Shown here: positions 12,804 through 23,819 of the stretch, one piece after another | How the letters are laid out: each line of letters opens with the position of its first letter | Numbering within the stretch: position 1 is the stretch's first letter | From: Siphonodentalium dalli | Lineage: Eukaryota; Mollusca; Scaphopoda; Gadilida; Siphonodentaliidae | NCBI GenBank assembly: GCA_032622095.1 | Contig: CP136061.1 | Location: 168,585,107-168,649,106, forward strand | DNA: 64,000 nucleotides | Direction: 5' to 3' | Made by a program: the position numbers and the translations under genes | The notes under the pieces: generated by a model | The model's database searches: none | Told to the model about the DNA's origin: nothing | Seen by the model: the letters and a program-made list of their open reading frames with translations, nothing else

Positions 12804-14553
12804 TGTAGAGTATCCTGGCACCTCGAAATTAGGTAAAACTGACAATTTATATGAAATCACGACGAATATGTCGGGACTCGTGCTGACCTCGGGCTGAATA
12901 AATCCGGCTGCTTGGGGTTATATTGTAATTAGAACTGATGTGATGACCACAATGACAAACTTACCATGTTTGTGGGTTATACGGGTGGAGTATCCTGGAG
13001 CCCTAAAATCTGGACATAACAGCGATAATGTTCGGTTTGTACATAGAGGTATTGAAGTCCGTGATGACCTAATTTTGCCAAATTTCAACTGCGTGGGGTG
13101 GTTTTCCATTACCAGCTGTCACCTTGTCTACAAATATCCTTCAACTAATGAGGAGGGGCATCTGTATATAGTGTCCTGGCACCTTGAAATTACGTAAAAC
13201 TGACAATGTATATAAAATCACGACGAATATGTCGGGACTCGTTCTGGCCTCGAACTGAAGAAATCCGGCTGTGTGGGGTTATATAAGGATTAACTGTCAT
13301 GTGAACTGTTTTTATGGAGATGTAACGGTGAGGTAAGTGGACATAACTTGTGTAAAACCCGAAGGGTTTTACATACAAGTTATGTCCACTTACCTCACCG
13401 TTACATCTCCATAAAAATAGTCCACATGACAGTTAATCCTTATATTTATATACATTTAGCGAAAAAGCCACTTTTGTAAATATATTTAAATCGAAAAGTG
13501 TATCGTGACAAGATCAGCCCAAAATACCCAATAGCACCCTTGGCAAAAGTTAATAGGAACAATTTCTCTTCATGTTGAAACCCGATGATGTATTAAGTCA
13601 ATCCTGCGCGAGTCAAAATGCGCCCAAAGCATTACGCGTTCGTCTTTCCAAACCTAATGACGTATCGATGGTGTAATTAGCTTGGTGTTATGAGGCGTTA
13701 CGCATTCACCGAGAAATAACTGCAACTAGCCACGTGGGCGCCGACCAATCAGAATGCTGGATTTAGTGATGACAACACTTAGTGTGTAAATATATTTTAA
13801 TTAGGACTGATGTGTTGAACACAATGACATACTAACATGTTTATGGGTTATGCCTGTGGAGTGTCATGGAGCCCTAACATCGGGACATAATAGCGATAAG
13901 GTTCGGTTTGTACATAGAGCTATTGAAGTCCGTGTTGACCTACTTTTGCCAAATTTCAACTGCTTGGGGTGGTTTTCCATTACCAGTGGTCACCCTGTCT
14001 ACAAATATCCTTCAACAAAAGTGGAGGGAAATCTCTATAGAGTGTCATGGTACCTCGAAATTAGGTAAAACTGACAATCTATATGAAATCATGACGATTA
14101 TGTCGGGACTCGTGCTGACCTCGAGCTGAAGAAATCCGGCTGCGTGGGGTTATATTGTAATTAGTACTGATGTGGTGACCACGATGACATACTTACCATG
14201 TTTGTGGGTTATGCGTGTGGAGTGTCCTGGAGCCTAAAATCGGGACATAATAGCGATAATGTTCGGTTTGTACATAGTGGTAATGAAGTCCTTGATGACC
14301 TAATTTTGCCAAATTTCAACTGCGTGGGTGGTTTTCCGTTACCGGTGGTCACACTGTCTACAAATATCCTTCAAATAATGTGGAGGGATATCTCTGTAGA
14401 GTGTCCTTGCACCTCGAAATTAGGTATATATGACAATTTATATGAAATCACGACGAATATGTCGGGACACGTGCTGACCTCGTGCTCTAGAAATCCGACT
14501 GCGTGGGGTTAAATTGTAATTAGGGCTGATGTGTTGACCACAAGGACATACCT
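12804..14553 (-). repeat. right array of the 363-bp repeat, inverted, with a ~510-bp insertion
   Basis: The complement of the left-array unit, with AAATCCGGCTG/AAATCCGACTG landmarks at about 12900, 13262, 14130 and 14491. The spacings are 362, ~870 (362 plus an insertion) and 360. The inner edge (12804-12810, GTAGAG) lies at the same point of the unit (CTCTACA) as the inner edge of the left array. Units differ from the left array by roughly a tenth of positions as judged by eye. Confidence 0.88.
13281..13797. mobile_element. insertion with ~82-bp-arm palindrome inside the right array
   Basis: The repeat is interrupted after GGGGTTATAT (13284) and resumes at TTTTAATTAGG near 13797. The first third is a near-perfect palindrome, 13281-13445, centred at about 13363 on CCCGAAGGG; arms start ATATAAGGATTAACTG and end with the complement. 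The remainder (13446-13797) is unique sequence with several CpG-containing words and no reading frame. It is a foldback-type or MITE-like insertion; no clear target duplication was defined beyond AT-rich flanks. Confidence 0.75.
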
Positions 14554-14625
14554 ATAATTATACGATCTGATGGCGATTTATGATCGTGATCGCGGTACGT
14601 GGTTGGCTAACAGAATCGTACATCT

Positions 14626-14692
14626 CTATATATAGATATATATATAGATAATAGATATAGATATAGATATATATATATATATAGATATACAC
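14626..14692. repeat. TATAGA/TA microsatellite
   Basis: Runs of ATATAGATATA and (AT)n directly downstream of the right array. Confidence 0.9.
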
Positions 14693-14749
14693 CTGTATAT
14701 ATTTTTACTCAAGTTCACTGCTTCTGCCACCCTGGTCCCAAAAATAATG

Positions 14750-16005
14750 TTTACTCAAATTCTTGACAGAGAATCATTAATAAGAAGCATTTGCTTTGGC
14801 TCTAACTGGAGGGTATGTCTACACATGTCAAGTGAAATCTGACATTTTCACTAGAACATATTTGGCAAACTTGAAAAGTGTTCTTTGAAAGAACCACCAG
14901 CTCTATTTAGCTCATATTTAATATTGAGGCTCCTTTGGTGATGTGTGATTCAGATTTGTTCAAGTAGGTGCAAGGCCAGCTACATTACTCTTTCTCTCCA
15001 TAGTAATTCATGATATGTCTTCTATGCAAGAATCAAATGGCCTATTTTGCTTATATATGGTATGAAATTACCTTGGGTGACAGATTTGTGAAAATGGGAT
15101 CACAAAGTCGAATAATGGCAGAGCCAGAGACATAACTATTTCACCACATAGTAATTCTTAAAATATGTTTGCAAGAGCCAAGAACTAGTTGGATTATTTA
15201 GCATGGAATGTTCTTGTTTGACTGCAATTCAGATGTTTTTAAATGGAGTCACCTGGTCAAATAGGGACCAAGCGAAGGACAGTTTCCCTCTTAATATGCT
15301 TCCTTCACAAGGACCATCAGGTCTATTTTACTGATATTCAGTATGAAGGGTTCTTTGGGGTCTGGGATTCAAATTTATTCAGATGGGGTCACCAGGGACA
15401 TAACTCTATGTCTCTATAGTAATTCTTAAAATGTGTTCTCAAGAGACGTTGGACTATTTAGCTTACATATACACATGTAGTATGGAGGATCCTTTAGTGA
15501 CTGAGATTCCGATTTTTAACATGAGGTCAACCTGTTAAGAAATGATGGGGCTATGGGGAGTTAACACATTTGTGTCTAATAAAATCATTGAAATACCAAA
15601 TTCATTAAAACATATACCTTGGAACTACCTGACTGATTAATCTGACATACATGTATGGTGTTTTGGGTCCATGGATAATTGGGCTTCAAACATGTCTAAA
15701 TGGTGAGAAAGTTTTAGATGTTGGTTATGAAATTCCAACCTAAGACTTGGGAGTCTGGAACCCGGTCTGGAGGGGACTTGTTGAGCTGGAGGAGTGGGGT
15801 CATCAGTAGTGTACAGTTGGTAATTTCAAGGTGGATATTCACCGATCTACATACATGAAGCCTCTCTAGCCACATATCCTGTTTAGATCTACTTCTTTTA
15901 AAGTGATTATGAAAAGTTCTGACTGTTGTGGTCCCAGAGTCCCAGTCTTATCAGTCTTTGCAGTCTGGTGGGCGACCCCACAGTCATTGACTGTCTTGTT
16001 ATTTA
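14750..16005 (+). repeat. partial, degenerate copy of the composite HINE-like repeat (copy C)
   Basis: It repeats words found in copies A and B: TTCAGATTTGTTCAAG, CCATAGTAATTC and GAGCCAGAGACATAAC, at roughly 140-160 bp intervals. It ends with the diagnostic tail at 15919-16004 (GTCATTGACTGTCTTGTTATT), which is shared with 3345-3431 and 40110-40205. No (GTCC)n head was seen. The copy is visibly older than A or B. Confidence 0.7.
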
Positions 16006-16590
16006 TCTCCTAGCTCAATTTAACCCCCAAAAAAAAAATCATTAAAAAAAAGGTTTTAAATGGAAAAATACCATTCTCTCCAATGTCTATTGTGTATGGA
16101 ATGAGATCTTATCTGACAGTTTAAACAAACAGAACAGGCTATATAATGTTCATTTGTGTAATTCATTTCCATTTAAATTAGATTACTTCCTATGTGCTGT
16201 GATCTATGCAGTTGTACAGGCAGGCGTAACAATAGTATGTTTCTATAGGCTATTCACACCTTTTCATCTATGATAATGATGTGTCATATTTATTTATTAT
16301 GCTGATGATTTCAAGAAACAATTATCAGAGATGCCATTTTGATAACCGTTCCCTAAACTTTGTAACATATTTTAAGGAGAATGAACTCACATCAACTTCT
16401 ATAATAAACCCTTTGAAATTGCTAGATCAATGGATCTCATTGATTGAATTTACATTTGGTTGAAATAGGGGCAGAGATAGGAGATTTAACACTCCCATCG
16501 CACCTACCATATCTATGCTATAAATTCATGTTTGGTACTTATAGATTCCTATATTACATGTAATAATTTTGATATTATACATTTATTGCA
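16006..16590. other. intergenic; fragment related to composite repeat near 16430-16545
   Basis: GAAATAGGGGCAGAGATA at about 16461, with the following TATCTATGCTATAAATTC region, matches 39545-39640 in copy B and about 2710 in copy A. The rest shows nothing recognisable. Confidence 0.5.
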
Positions 16591-16724
16591 TTGTTTCGAG
16601 GTTGACATGAGGATTTATCAACCCGAAGAAGTTAATATTGTTTCGAGGTTGACATGAGGATTTATCAACCCTTTGAATTTAATATTCCTAGGGTTGATAA
16701 ATCCTCATGTCAACCTCGAAACAA
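16591..16724. repeat. 34-bp motif, two direct copies and one inverted copy
   Basis: The motif starting TTGTTTCGAGGTTGACAT occurs at 16591-16624 and 16638-16671, and as its exact reverse complement at 16691-16724. The second and third copies form a 34-bp-arm hairpin with a 19-bp loop containing CCTAGG. Such conservation in otherwise diverged surroundings suggests a recent rearrangement at a mobile-element end. Confidence 0.9.
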
Positions 16725-16873
16725 TTATATAGGGAGCGTTCTCTCCCGTTGTTGATTTCGTTGATCGGTTTCATAAGTGCTGAGTTATGATCGTAGATGT
16801 GCTTCAAAAGGTTAAGGGTCGTACTGGCATGCAAAGATTGTTTGACAGTAAGGGCAGGGTGCATGACCTTCAT
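16688..16873 (-). pseudogene. unrecognised reading-frame fragment ending at the 34-bp motif
   Basis: A minus-strand frame of 61 codons whose last residues (CFEVDMRIYQP) are encoded by the inverted copy of the 34-bp motif. Its upstream end is interrupted at 16882 by the hAT-like element; the sequence resumes beyond 18104. No domain is recognised. It may be the tail of an old transposon protein, or a chance frame. Confidence 0.25.
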
Positions 16874-16881
16874 GTATGTAT

Positions 16882-18104
16882 CAGGGTTGTCAATAGGTAC
16901 TGGTACCGGTACCGGAACCGGCGGTAATCAGGAATTAAATCTGTACCGGTTCTGATGTCGAGTACCGACGGCTCTCGGTACTGATTATTGATTTCTATTA
17001 ATATACATCTTAACAAATATAAAGGGTTAATTAAGCAGCTCAACATCGCGCCAAACAAAACTGCGATTGGTCATCGTGATATCATTAGCACTTTCAAACA
17101 TCAAAGGCACCGTGTGCCGCACTATGACAACTTGTCACTAAATTGACAGAATGCATGTATTGTGTAGGCGCTTGTGATAACTGCATTTCTTGGATGCGGC
17201 TGAAATGCCGCCGGATGCAATTATGCACGTGCCGTTTCGCTGTATAAATTTATGACACATGCATCATTTGAGAGGAGTCTGTTGGGCTGCTTGGGCACCG
17301 ACAAGTTCACAAGGCGCAAAAGTGCCAATTTACCAAACACCCAAATTACCATCGATGGATATATATGATGACATGGATGTTGACACTGTAGAACTCGAAT
17401 GACGGGATATTTGTGACTTGTGAGTCGTGACATGGAGGCATGGGCAACCAGTGCAGAGTTACCAGAGTATTATGACGTAATGATGCTTATGATCACATGG
17501 GTGACATCTATTGAGTTTTATTTTCCCTTGTTTTAACTTTTATTGTGCTATAAAGTTAATGTCACAGACACAGAGAGTATTTGACTATTTTCTCTCTAAA
17601 TCTATTTCAAATTTTCGAACTAGCCAACTACAACTATGCTTACTTGATACGACTTTGGTTTCATTGGGTGACATCATTTATGAAATTACAACATGCGAGT
17701 AATATGGCCGATTAGTGAGTTCTCTAATAAATTTCCACACAAATAAAGTGGTGTACCGTGTATCCAGATAAGTCTACAATGTTAGCCGACCCAGTAGTCA
17801 AACATACATGTCTACATTCGTTCCACTCTGTATTCCGTCTTTTAAAATATCCTCCCTTTGCGACTTGCCGAAAACCGCCGCAGACAACAACTTAATCGTA
17901 AATGTTGTTGAGATTTTCATTTTCGTTCTTTGACTAAACCTTGAACTTAACGAATAATTGATGATGGAACCTCACGAAACAAAAGTTATTTGCTGTATAA
18001 AAGTCCACTCATTGAGTACCGATACCGACCCGGTTTGCGGTACTGAACATCAGTACGGAACCGGTACCGAAAGTTGTGGTACCGTCGGTACTTTGACAAC
18101 CCTG
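16882..18104. mobile_element. hAT-like non-autonomous DNA transposon, 1223 bp
   Basis: The ends are CAGGGTTGTCAA at 16882 and its complement TTGACAACCCTG ending at 18104. The flanks form an 8-bp target duplication with one mismatch (GTATGTAT at 16874-16881, GTTTGTAT at 18105-18112). CAGGG-type ends and 8-bp duplications are hAT hallmarks. Both subterminal regions are full of GGTACCGG-type words (16900-16980 and 18015-18090), probably transposase-binding repeats. No intact transposase is present; a short frame at 17556-17702 (SQTQRVFDYF...) is not recognised. It lies inside the fragment at 16688. Confidence 0.88.
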
Positions 18105-18112
18105 GTTTGTAT

Positions 18113-19260
18113 ACTTCATGACATCCTTGAACATTGGGTATGTAACCCTAGAAAAAACTGATTGTTAGTATACTTTTCAAGATTGTTGATGAAATCATAT
18201 CAAACACTATCAAATTAAATTATCCATGTCTCATTATGAAGCGCAGGCAATCACAAGTCAATTAATACCAGTTTGAAGAGGTAACTCTCCTCATTCAGGG
18301 TAAAATATTCCAATTACTTCTCACCTTGTTGATTGGTAAGTTCGTTACCAAAATGGTGAATTATTTTGGATAACTTTGTCTTAGGTTAGAATATAAAAGG
18401 CAAAAACCACATTTGTAAAGGAAGGCAGATGGGCCCATCACAGAAACTCAGCCCCTTGTTTGTGTTTAGAATTTGTGAACAAGATCGATGCATCTTAATT
18501 TTGGTAGTCCGTCACCATTCAAAAGTGGTATGTCCGTTATGAAAAAGATTTTTTTCATTTTCAAGTGGAATCATTCGGTTTGTACATTTCATATTATCTG
18601 CATATATAGCCACGTGAACATTAAGTTGTGATATTTATGATAGAAAACCCACAAATAATAGGGTAATCATATCAGAAGGTGCATTTTTGTTTCAACATTT
18701 CGGAAAGGTACGTCCATTACCAAAACACGGTACGTCCATTACCGTGAGTCAAATGGTCACCAATGCAGATATAGTGGTCAATCATGCATGAAATCAGGCT
18801 TTTATTATAGAACAGCCATCTGTCCACCCTATAATAGATAAAATGTATGGCTATCAAGAAACAATTCACAGAGTTTGGGGCTTAAGTGAGACAACCCTAT
18901 GGATTTTTATTTCATTGAGTACGTCCATTACCGAAGTCTTAATAGCCCATGTGATCTATAATTTCAATTGGGACGAGAACTATCATACATCATATGAACA
19001 ACCTTGGGGTGAGCTTTGAAAACATTCAATTCTGGCAGTGAGACAAGAAAAATGGACTTGAAATTTAAATTTCTGAATGGTACGTCCGTGGAATTGCCCA
19101 TCTACGAATGCCGTTCTCTGATACAGCGTTACATGTTGATCTAGTAGCAGACGTTTATGACGTCGGGTCACTATTATATAAAGCAGGGGTGGCCATAGTA
19201 TGAACAAGAATAGTAAAAAGGGAAAATAATAAAAGAATCGACTAAAAGTCCTTCTTGTTC
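18113..19260. repeat. region with dispersed GTACGTCCATTACC words
   Basis: GGTACGTCCATTACC or close variants occur at about 18529 (GGTATGTCCGTTA), 18708, 18730, 18919 and 19079 (GGTACGTCCGTGG), all on the plus strand and irregularly spaced. The rest is unique AT-rich DNA; small reading frames show no coding character. Unassigned repeat or element remnant. Confidence 0.5.
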
Positions 19261-19269
19261 ATCCCCAGT

Positions 19270-19696
19270 GGTTGGAGGGTTCGTAGAGTGAAATTCCAAT
19301 GTGATTAGGCTGTGTCACTGGTGACATCGGAGAGTGAAATCTTGACGCCATATCTGAGTGTTAAAGTTGGCGAGGAGGCAAAAATAGAGATAAATCTCCA
19401 GAGAAACGCTTCATCACTCAGATAACCTGCAGTACAGGTCTAGCGCTTTCATTAATGTTTAACTTCATCAGGACCGACTTTGGCGTGTGATTTGCTCACC
19501 TTTTATACTGTTTGTTATGGGTCTCCAATTTGATTGGTCAGTGTAGAAGGGTCAAGGGGTTGTGAGAAGGAGGCTCGGAAGTGCAGGTAACAAATGCAGG
19601 TAAGTGGTTCGTATATGTGTTTAGCCTGTGTGGTGGGGGAGCATTTTGAATGCGGGTAATTGGTGCTGGTAATCAACGTGTTGGTGGTGATTATGC
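19270..19696. other. GC-richer non-coding block with GCGGGTAA / TGCAGGTAA words
   Basis: At 19575-19690, words such as GTGCAGGTAACAAATGCAGG and ATGCGGGTAATTGG recur. Similar words (GCGGGTAACAAGTGCAGGTA) appear at 21062-21210, on the far side of the inserted repeat at 19703. This suggests a degenerate minisatellite split by that insertion. No gene is seen. Confidence 0.45.
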
Positions 19697-19702
19697 ATTT
19701 TT

Positions 19703-20400
19703 ATGTTTACCCATACCATAGTATGGTAAACATAGTGTCGTTGCCCGGATTGACCACTCATCGTTCGTCTGTCTGTCCGTCCGTCTGTCTGTCCGTAGAC
19801 ACTTTACGAGTAATGCGATAACTCAAACATTTTCTATCCGATCGAAACCAAATTTTGTATATGGGTTTCTCATCCCAAAATACGGATCGAGTTCGAATTT
19901 GGGTTTGATCCGAGATTTTGTTACAGAGTTATGGCCCTTTTTCAACTTAGAATTCACGCATTCTGCCATAACTCAAACATTTTTTATCTGATCGGAACCA
20001 AATTTGGTATGTGAGTTTCACAGGCCAAAATACAGATCGAATTCGAATATGGGTTTGATCCGATTAATTTTAAAGGAGTTATGGCCCTTTTTCGAAAAAT
20101 AAATTGAAAAAAAAAATCGATTTATTTTTAACTTTTATAATAATAATATAAAAAATGTCATTGACGTTGTCATTTGTTTCATTTAGATATTGATGATTAT
20201 GATAAAAGTTGATAAAAAGATTTCCAATGTGTGTCCCTTTAATTTTTTTAAACAATTTAAAAAAAAAAAAAATTTAAAAAATTTGATAAACTAACACCAT
20301 CATTATAACTCTGCCAAGGGTACCCCAAATCACCACACCAAATTTGATTAAATCGGTCCAAAATCTTGTGTTATGTACTGGTAAATCTGTTTGGAGCAAC
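19703..20400 (+). mobile_element. HINE/pearl-like repeat with palindromic head
   Basis: It opens with the palindrome ATGTTTACCCATACCATAG and its complement (19703-19733). A GTCTGTCCGTCCGTCTGTCC stretch follows (about 19767-19795), then two ~130-bp monomers, each with CAAATTTGGTATGTGAG-type, GGGTTTGATCCG and GAGTTATGGCCCTTTTTC words (to 20090), then A/T homopolymers. A related single monomer is at 990-1135. No coding sequence. Confidence 0.75.
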
Positions 20401-21900
20401 ATTAAATCCAATTCACCAATTGCCTTTGGACTACTTAGCTATTGATAAGGCTATATTATTTTCTGACGTCTCTTATGCCAATGGGCAAATAATCTGACAA
20501 AGAAGGCAATGGTATCTAATTTAAAATAAAGATTCAACAATAAACATCACATGATATTAACAGTAGACTTGGACATCTGTGCTGCAGAGTTATATCTTCA
20601 GATGGTCTGATATCATTATAATTGTTATTGGTTTAATAGAGAGGTCAGTGTTCAACATAAACAATTCCTGTGATATTTTGACAGCTCTGCTATATAATTG
20701 ATATTAATGGATCAGTGGTGAGGTTGCTTATCTGTATACTAGGACACATTATTATTGTAAACTTAAATTGGACTCTCTTAACCCAAGTATTCCATGTACA
20801 GGTCACACCTACACATTTAACCCATGGGCTTGCTGGCTGTGGCGGTTTAGCATTACAGATCCTGTACCAGTGCATTCTCTTATATAAATGCCAGTGACCC
20901 ATAAATTCCAATAATTTGTGTTATGTACATTTGTCTATAATAGTACATAACAGTATACTCTATAATTCAACACCAAAACTCTCATTTATCCGATCATATT
21001 AAATTTTTATCGCCAAGGGATGGGTTAAAATATGCCAATCGTGATCGGCCTCTCGTTTAAATTGCGGGTAACAAGTGCAGGTATCTGGGGTTTGTGGCGG
21101 GAAAGCATGAAGTCACAGAAGTGGGAGTGGGGATTACAAGGTTTGTGTGGGTATTTGGATGGATGGGTATGCGCATGGTCTGTTTGAGTATATATTTAGG
21201 TATGCGGGTAACAGTGGTTTAGATCCGTAAAATGAGCCATTTGTTCCTGGCTCTGCGCCTTGAAGAAGGACAAGTAGAAGTATGCTGGGCACGACCATGT
21301 CGAGCTTTTCCCAATTTTGCTGTCAGTGTCAGATAACAAAGTTGAAAACTTTCTATAGAGAGTGCCACAATAATTGTCTGGATAGTAATATATCAGGAAT
21401 GAGTCAGGTCTCTTTGCACAAGAATTGCATCAAGCCCAGTCAAGCCACAATAATATAACAGTCGCACAGACTCAGAGTGTTGTGGTGTTGAGAAACACTG
21501 CGCAAACAGTTCTAAACGATGGAATACGAATAGCAGAATATGCTCACAGCCGCGAGAATAAACAGATTGTCTGCTAGAAAAATACAAATATTTTTAAAGC
21601 GTAATAATTTGCAATATTAGCGTAAATTGTTTGAATTGCGATAATAATGCTGAATGCTATTGTTTTCGAGAAGCTATTTAATCGAGGTGAAATGTTATTC
21701 CGGAACTTAAAGAGTTTTCCGAGGTACCGGTAGTAGATTTATAATGATTTCTATTGGACAAAATTATATTCTTGGAATTGTCAGACATTCTCATTGGTTT
21801 ATCCAAGAACAAAGGAAAGCCAAAATGCGGGAGAAACTACGCCTACGGAGAAAATAGATAGTCCCGTTGGCATAGGTTTAAATTAAATTTGGTATGCTTA
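20400..21900. other. intergenic, no gene recognised
   Basis: About 1.5 kb of AT-rich sequence. The only pattern seen is the GCGGGTAA minisatellite remnant at 21062-21210. No exon with both splice signals and coding character was found by eye. Confidence 0.4.
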
Positions 21901-21902
21901 AT

Positions 21903-23037
21903 TATCCCCCGCCAAATTTAAAATTTGCGGGGGATATAGTAATGGGTTCCGTCCGTCCGTCCCGAATTTGTAAGAGTCATAACTTGAACAAATGTAAACA
22001 GATTTAAAAGATTTGTGGTATATGAGTTCACCTGACCATTACCTAGAATGAGTTCGCAAGCCAGGTCTGGCCAGATATTTTTACCGGAGTTATTGGACTT
22101 TGTTTATTATTTTTGTCGAATTTATCAAATAGCAAATAGACAGGGCTCATTTCCACAAATCTCAATGGATTTCAAAGATTTTTGGTTTTGGAGTTCACAT
22201 GAGCAGATATTTGGTATATTAGTTCACCTGACCATTACCTAGAATGAGTTCGCAAGCCAGGTCTGGCCGGATATTTTTACCGGAGTTATTCGACTTTGTT
22301 TATTATTTTTTTGTCAAATTTACCAAAAGCAAATAGACGACGTCACAGGGCTCATTTCCACAAATCTCAACGGATTTAAAAGATTTTTGTTATATGAGTT
22401 CACATGACCAGTATCTAGAACGAGTTCGCAAACCAGGTCCGGTCGGATATTTTCAGCAGAGTTATTGGACTTTGTTTATTATTTTTGGTGCATATGGACG
22501 ATGTCACAGGGCTAATTTCCACAAATGTCAACGGATTTAAAAGATTTTTTGTATATGAGTTCACATGACCAGTACCTAAAACGAGTTCGCAAACCAGGTC
22601 CGGCCAGATATTTTCACCGGAGTTATTGGACTTAGTTTATTTTTTTGTGTGCAAATGGACGACATCACAGGGCTCATTTCCACAAATGTCAACGGATTTC
22701 AAAGATTTTTGGTTTTGGAGTTCACATGAGCAGTATCTAGAACGAGTTCACAAACCAGGTCTGGCCGGATATTTTCAGCAGAGTTATTGGACTTTGTTTA
22801 TTATTTTTGGTACAAATGGACGACGTCACAGGACTAATTTCCACAAATGTCAATGGATTTAAAAGATTTTTGGTATATTCGTTCCCATGACCTGTACCTA
22901 AAATGAGTTCGCAAGCCAGGCTTTTTGACAAATTTCCACCTCTTGTTTAGCACATACTGAGAACGCAAACATTATTGAGAATGCACTTCCCCAACTGCGC
23001 AATTCGGCGGGGGATGCCGCCGTCTGCGACTGCTTGT
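21903..23037 (+). mobile_element. HINE/pearl-like repeat with 5-6 monomers
   Basis: The head is a palindrome TATCCCCCGCCAAATTT and its complement (21903-21936), followed by CCGTCCGTCCGTCCCG. Monomers of about 165-195 bp follow, marked by GAGTTATTGGACTTTGTTTA at about 22078, 22275, 22451, 22620 and 22781. The tail returns to GGCGGGGGATGCCGCC near 23010 and ends at GACTGCTTGTTATAG. Reading frames in the array are repeat-derived. Confidence 0.8.
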
Positions 23038-23349
23038 TATAGCTTATACTGAGTTCTCGTTTACAGCGAGATTAACATGGTCTGCGAGACTTGACGATTG
23101 TAAAAAATAACATGCCAGCATGGTTTTGATAATGCTGGTGAAATATGTTAATTGGCGATTAAAGTTTCTTTATTGGTTTGAACTATGGTAATGAGACTTA
23201 ACTGTAACTGTTAGAGTAACTGTTAGGACCATCAAGTACAAAAAAGGGGGGGGGGCTCTAGATAAACATGATTGGTACTGACTTTTCTGCTACTCTTGAT
23301 GGTTTATAAACCCTGAGAAAGATATGAGACCTTTCTCGAGCAAGATATG

Positions 23350-23498
23350 AGACCTTTCTCGAGCATTAAACTTTTCAACGCGGTCCTAACGTACACTCAA
23401 CGCATTATCAATGCCACGACTGTGTTGCGTTGACGTTACGACACGTTGTTAACGGCTGAGGACCGCGTTAAAAGGGACACTTATTTCGAGAAGGTGTG
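23350..23498. mobile_element. MITE related to the 45.5-48.1 kb element
   Basis: The right end CGCGTTAAAAGGGACACTTA...GAGAAGGTGTGTA (to about 23498) matches the right end of the element at 45498-48136. The left end near 23350 (AGACCTTTCTCGAG) looks like a decayed version of the same terminus. Between them are several CAACGC / GCGTTG words. It is a short internal-deletion derivative. Confidence 0.65.
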
Positions 23499-23819
23499 TA
23501 TGTATTCTTTCCCACGAGACTCCAGTCTCTACTCTTTTATCTATTAGGATTATAAAATGTCAAATGACAGATACACATTTATAAATTCATTTACCATTGG
23601 GTCTGTAGTTGGCTTGACTTTTTGATTGGGATTAGTTCTAACTGGCAGCTTTGAGATTTTTTATTCATGCACTCACCCTAAAAAACGTTACCCCCCCCCC
23701 CCCCTAATAAAAAGAGAAATACTTGAGTTGTTGTGTTCCAATTTGGTACTAATTCATAGATTTTAATGATTATATATTTGTTATTTTATCAGATATTCTT
23801 TCATATGTATATATCAGAT

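Larger units (their letters stand above)
8687..14553. mobile_element. PolB-helicase element bounded by inverted arrays of a ~363-bp repeat
   Basis: Two arrays of the same ~363-bp unit lie in opposite orientation (8687-9904 and 12804-14553) around a GC-rich core (9905-12803). The outer ends share AATTACAATT(T)AACCCCACGCAG on the left and its complement, ending near 14522, on the right. About 31 bp of repeat continues beyond that on the right, so the exact terminus is uncertain. CTATAATTA occurs at both outer edges (8684-8692 and 14552-14560) and could be a 9-bp target duplication, though it overlaps repeat sequence on the left. The core encodes a broken polymerase-helicase gene on the minus strand. 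No retroviral-type integrase, packaging ATPase or capsid gene is visible, so this is not a complete Maverick/Polinton. I cannot assign it to a named transposon superfamily. Confidence 0.75.

Noticed and set aside
22048-22862. Frames repeating FWFWSSHEQ.
   Set aside because: Translation of HINE monomers, repeated once per unit.
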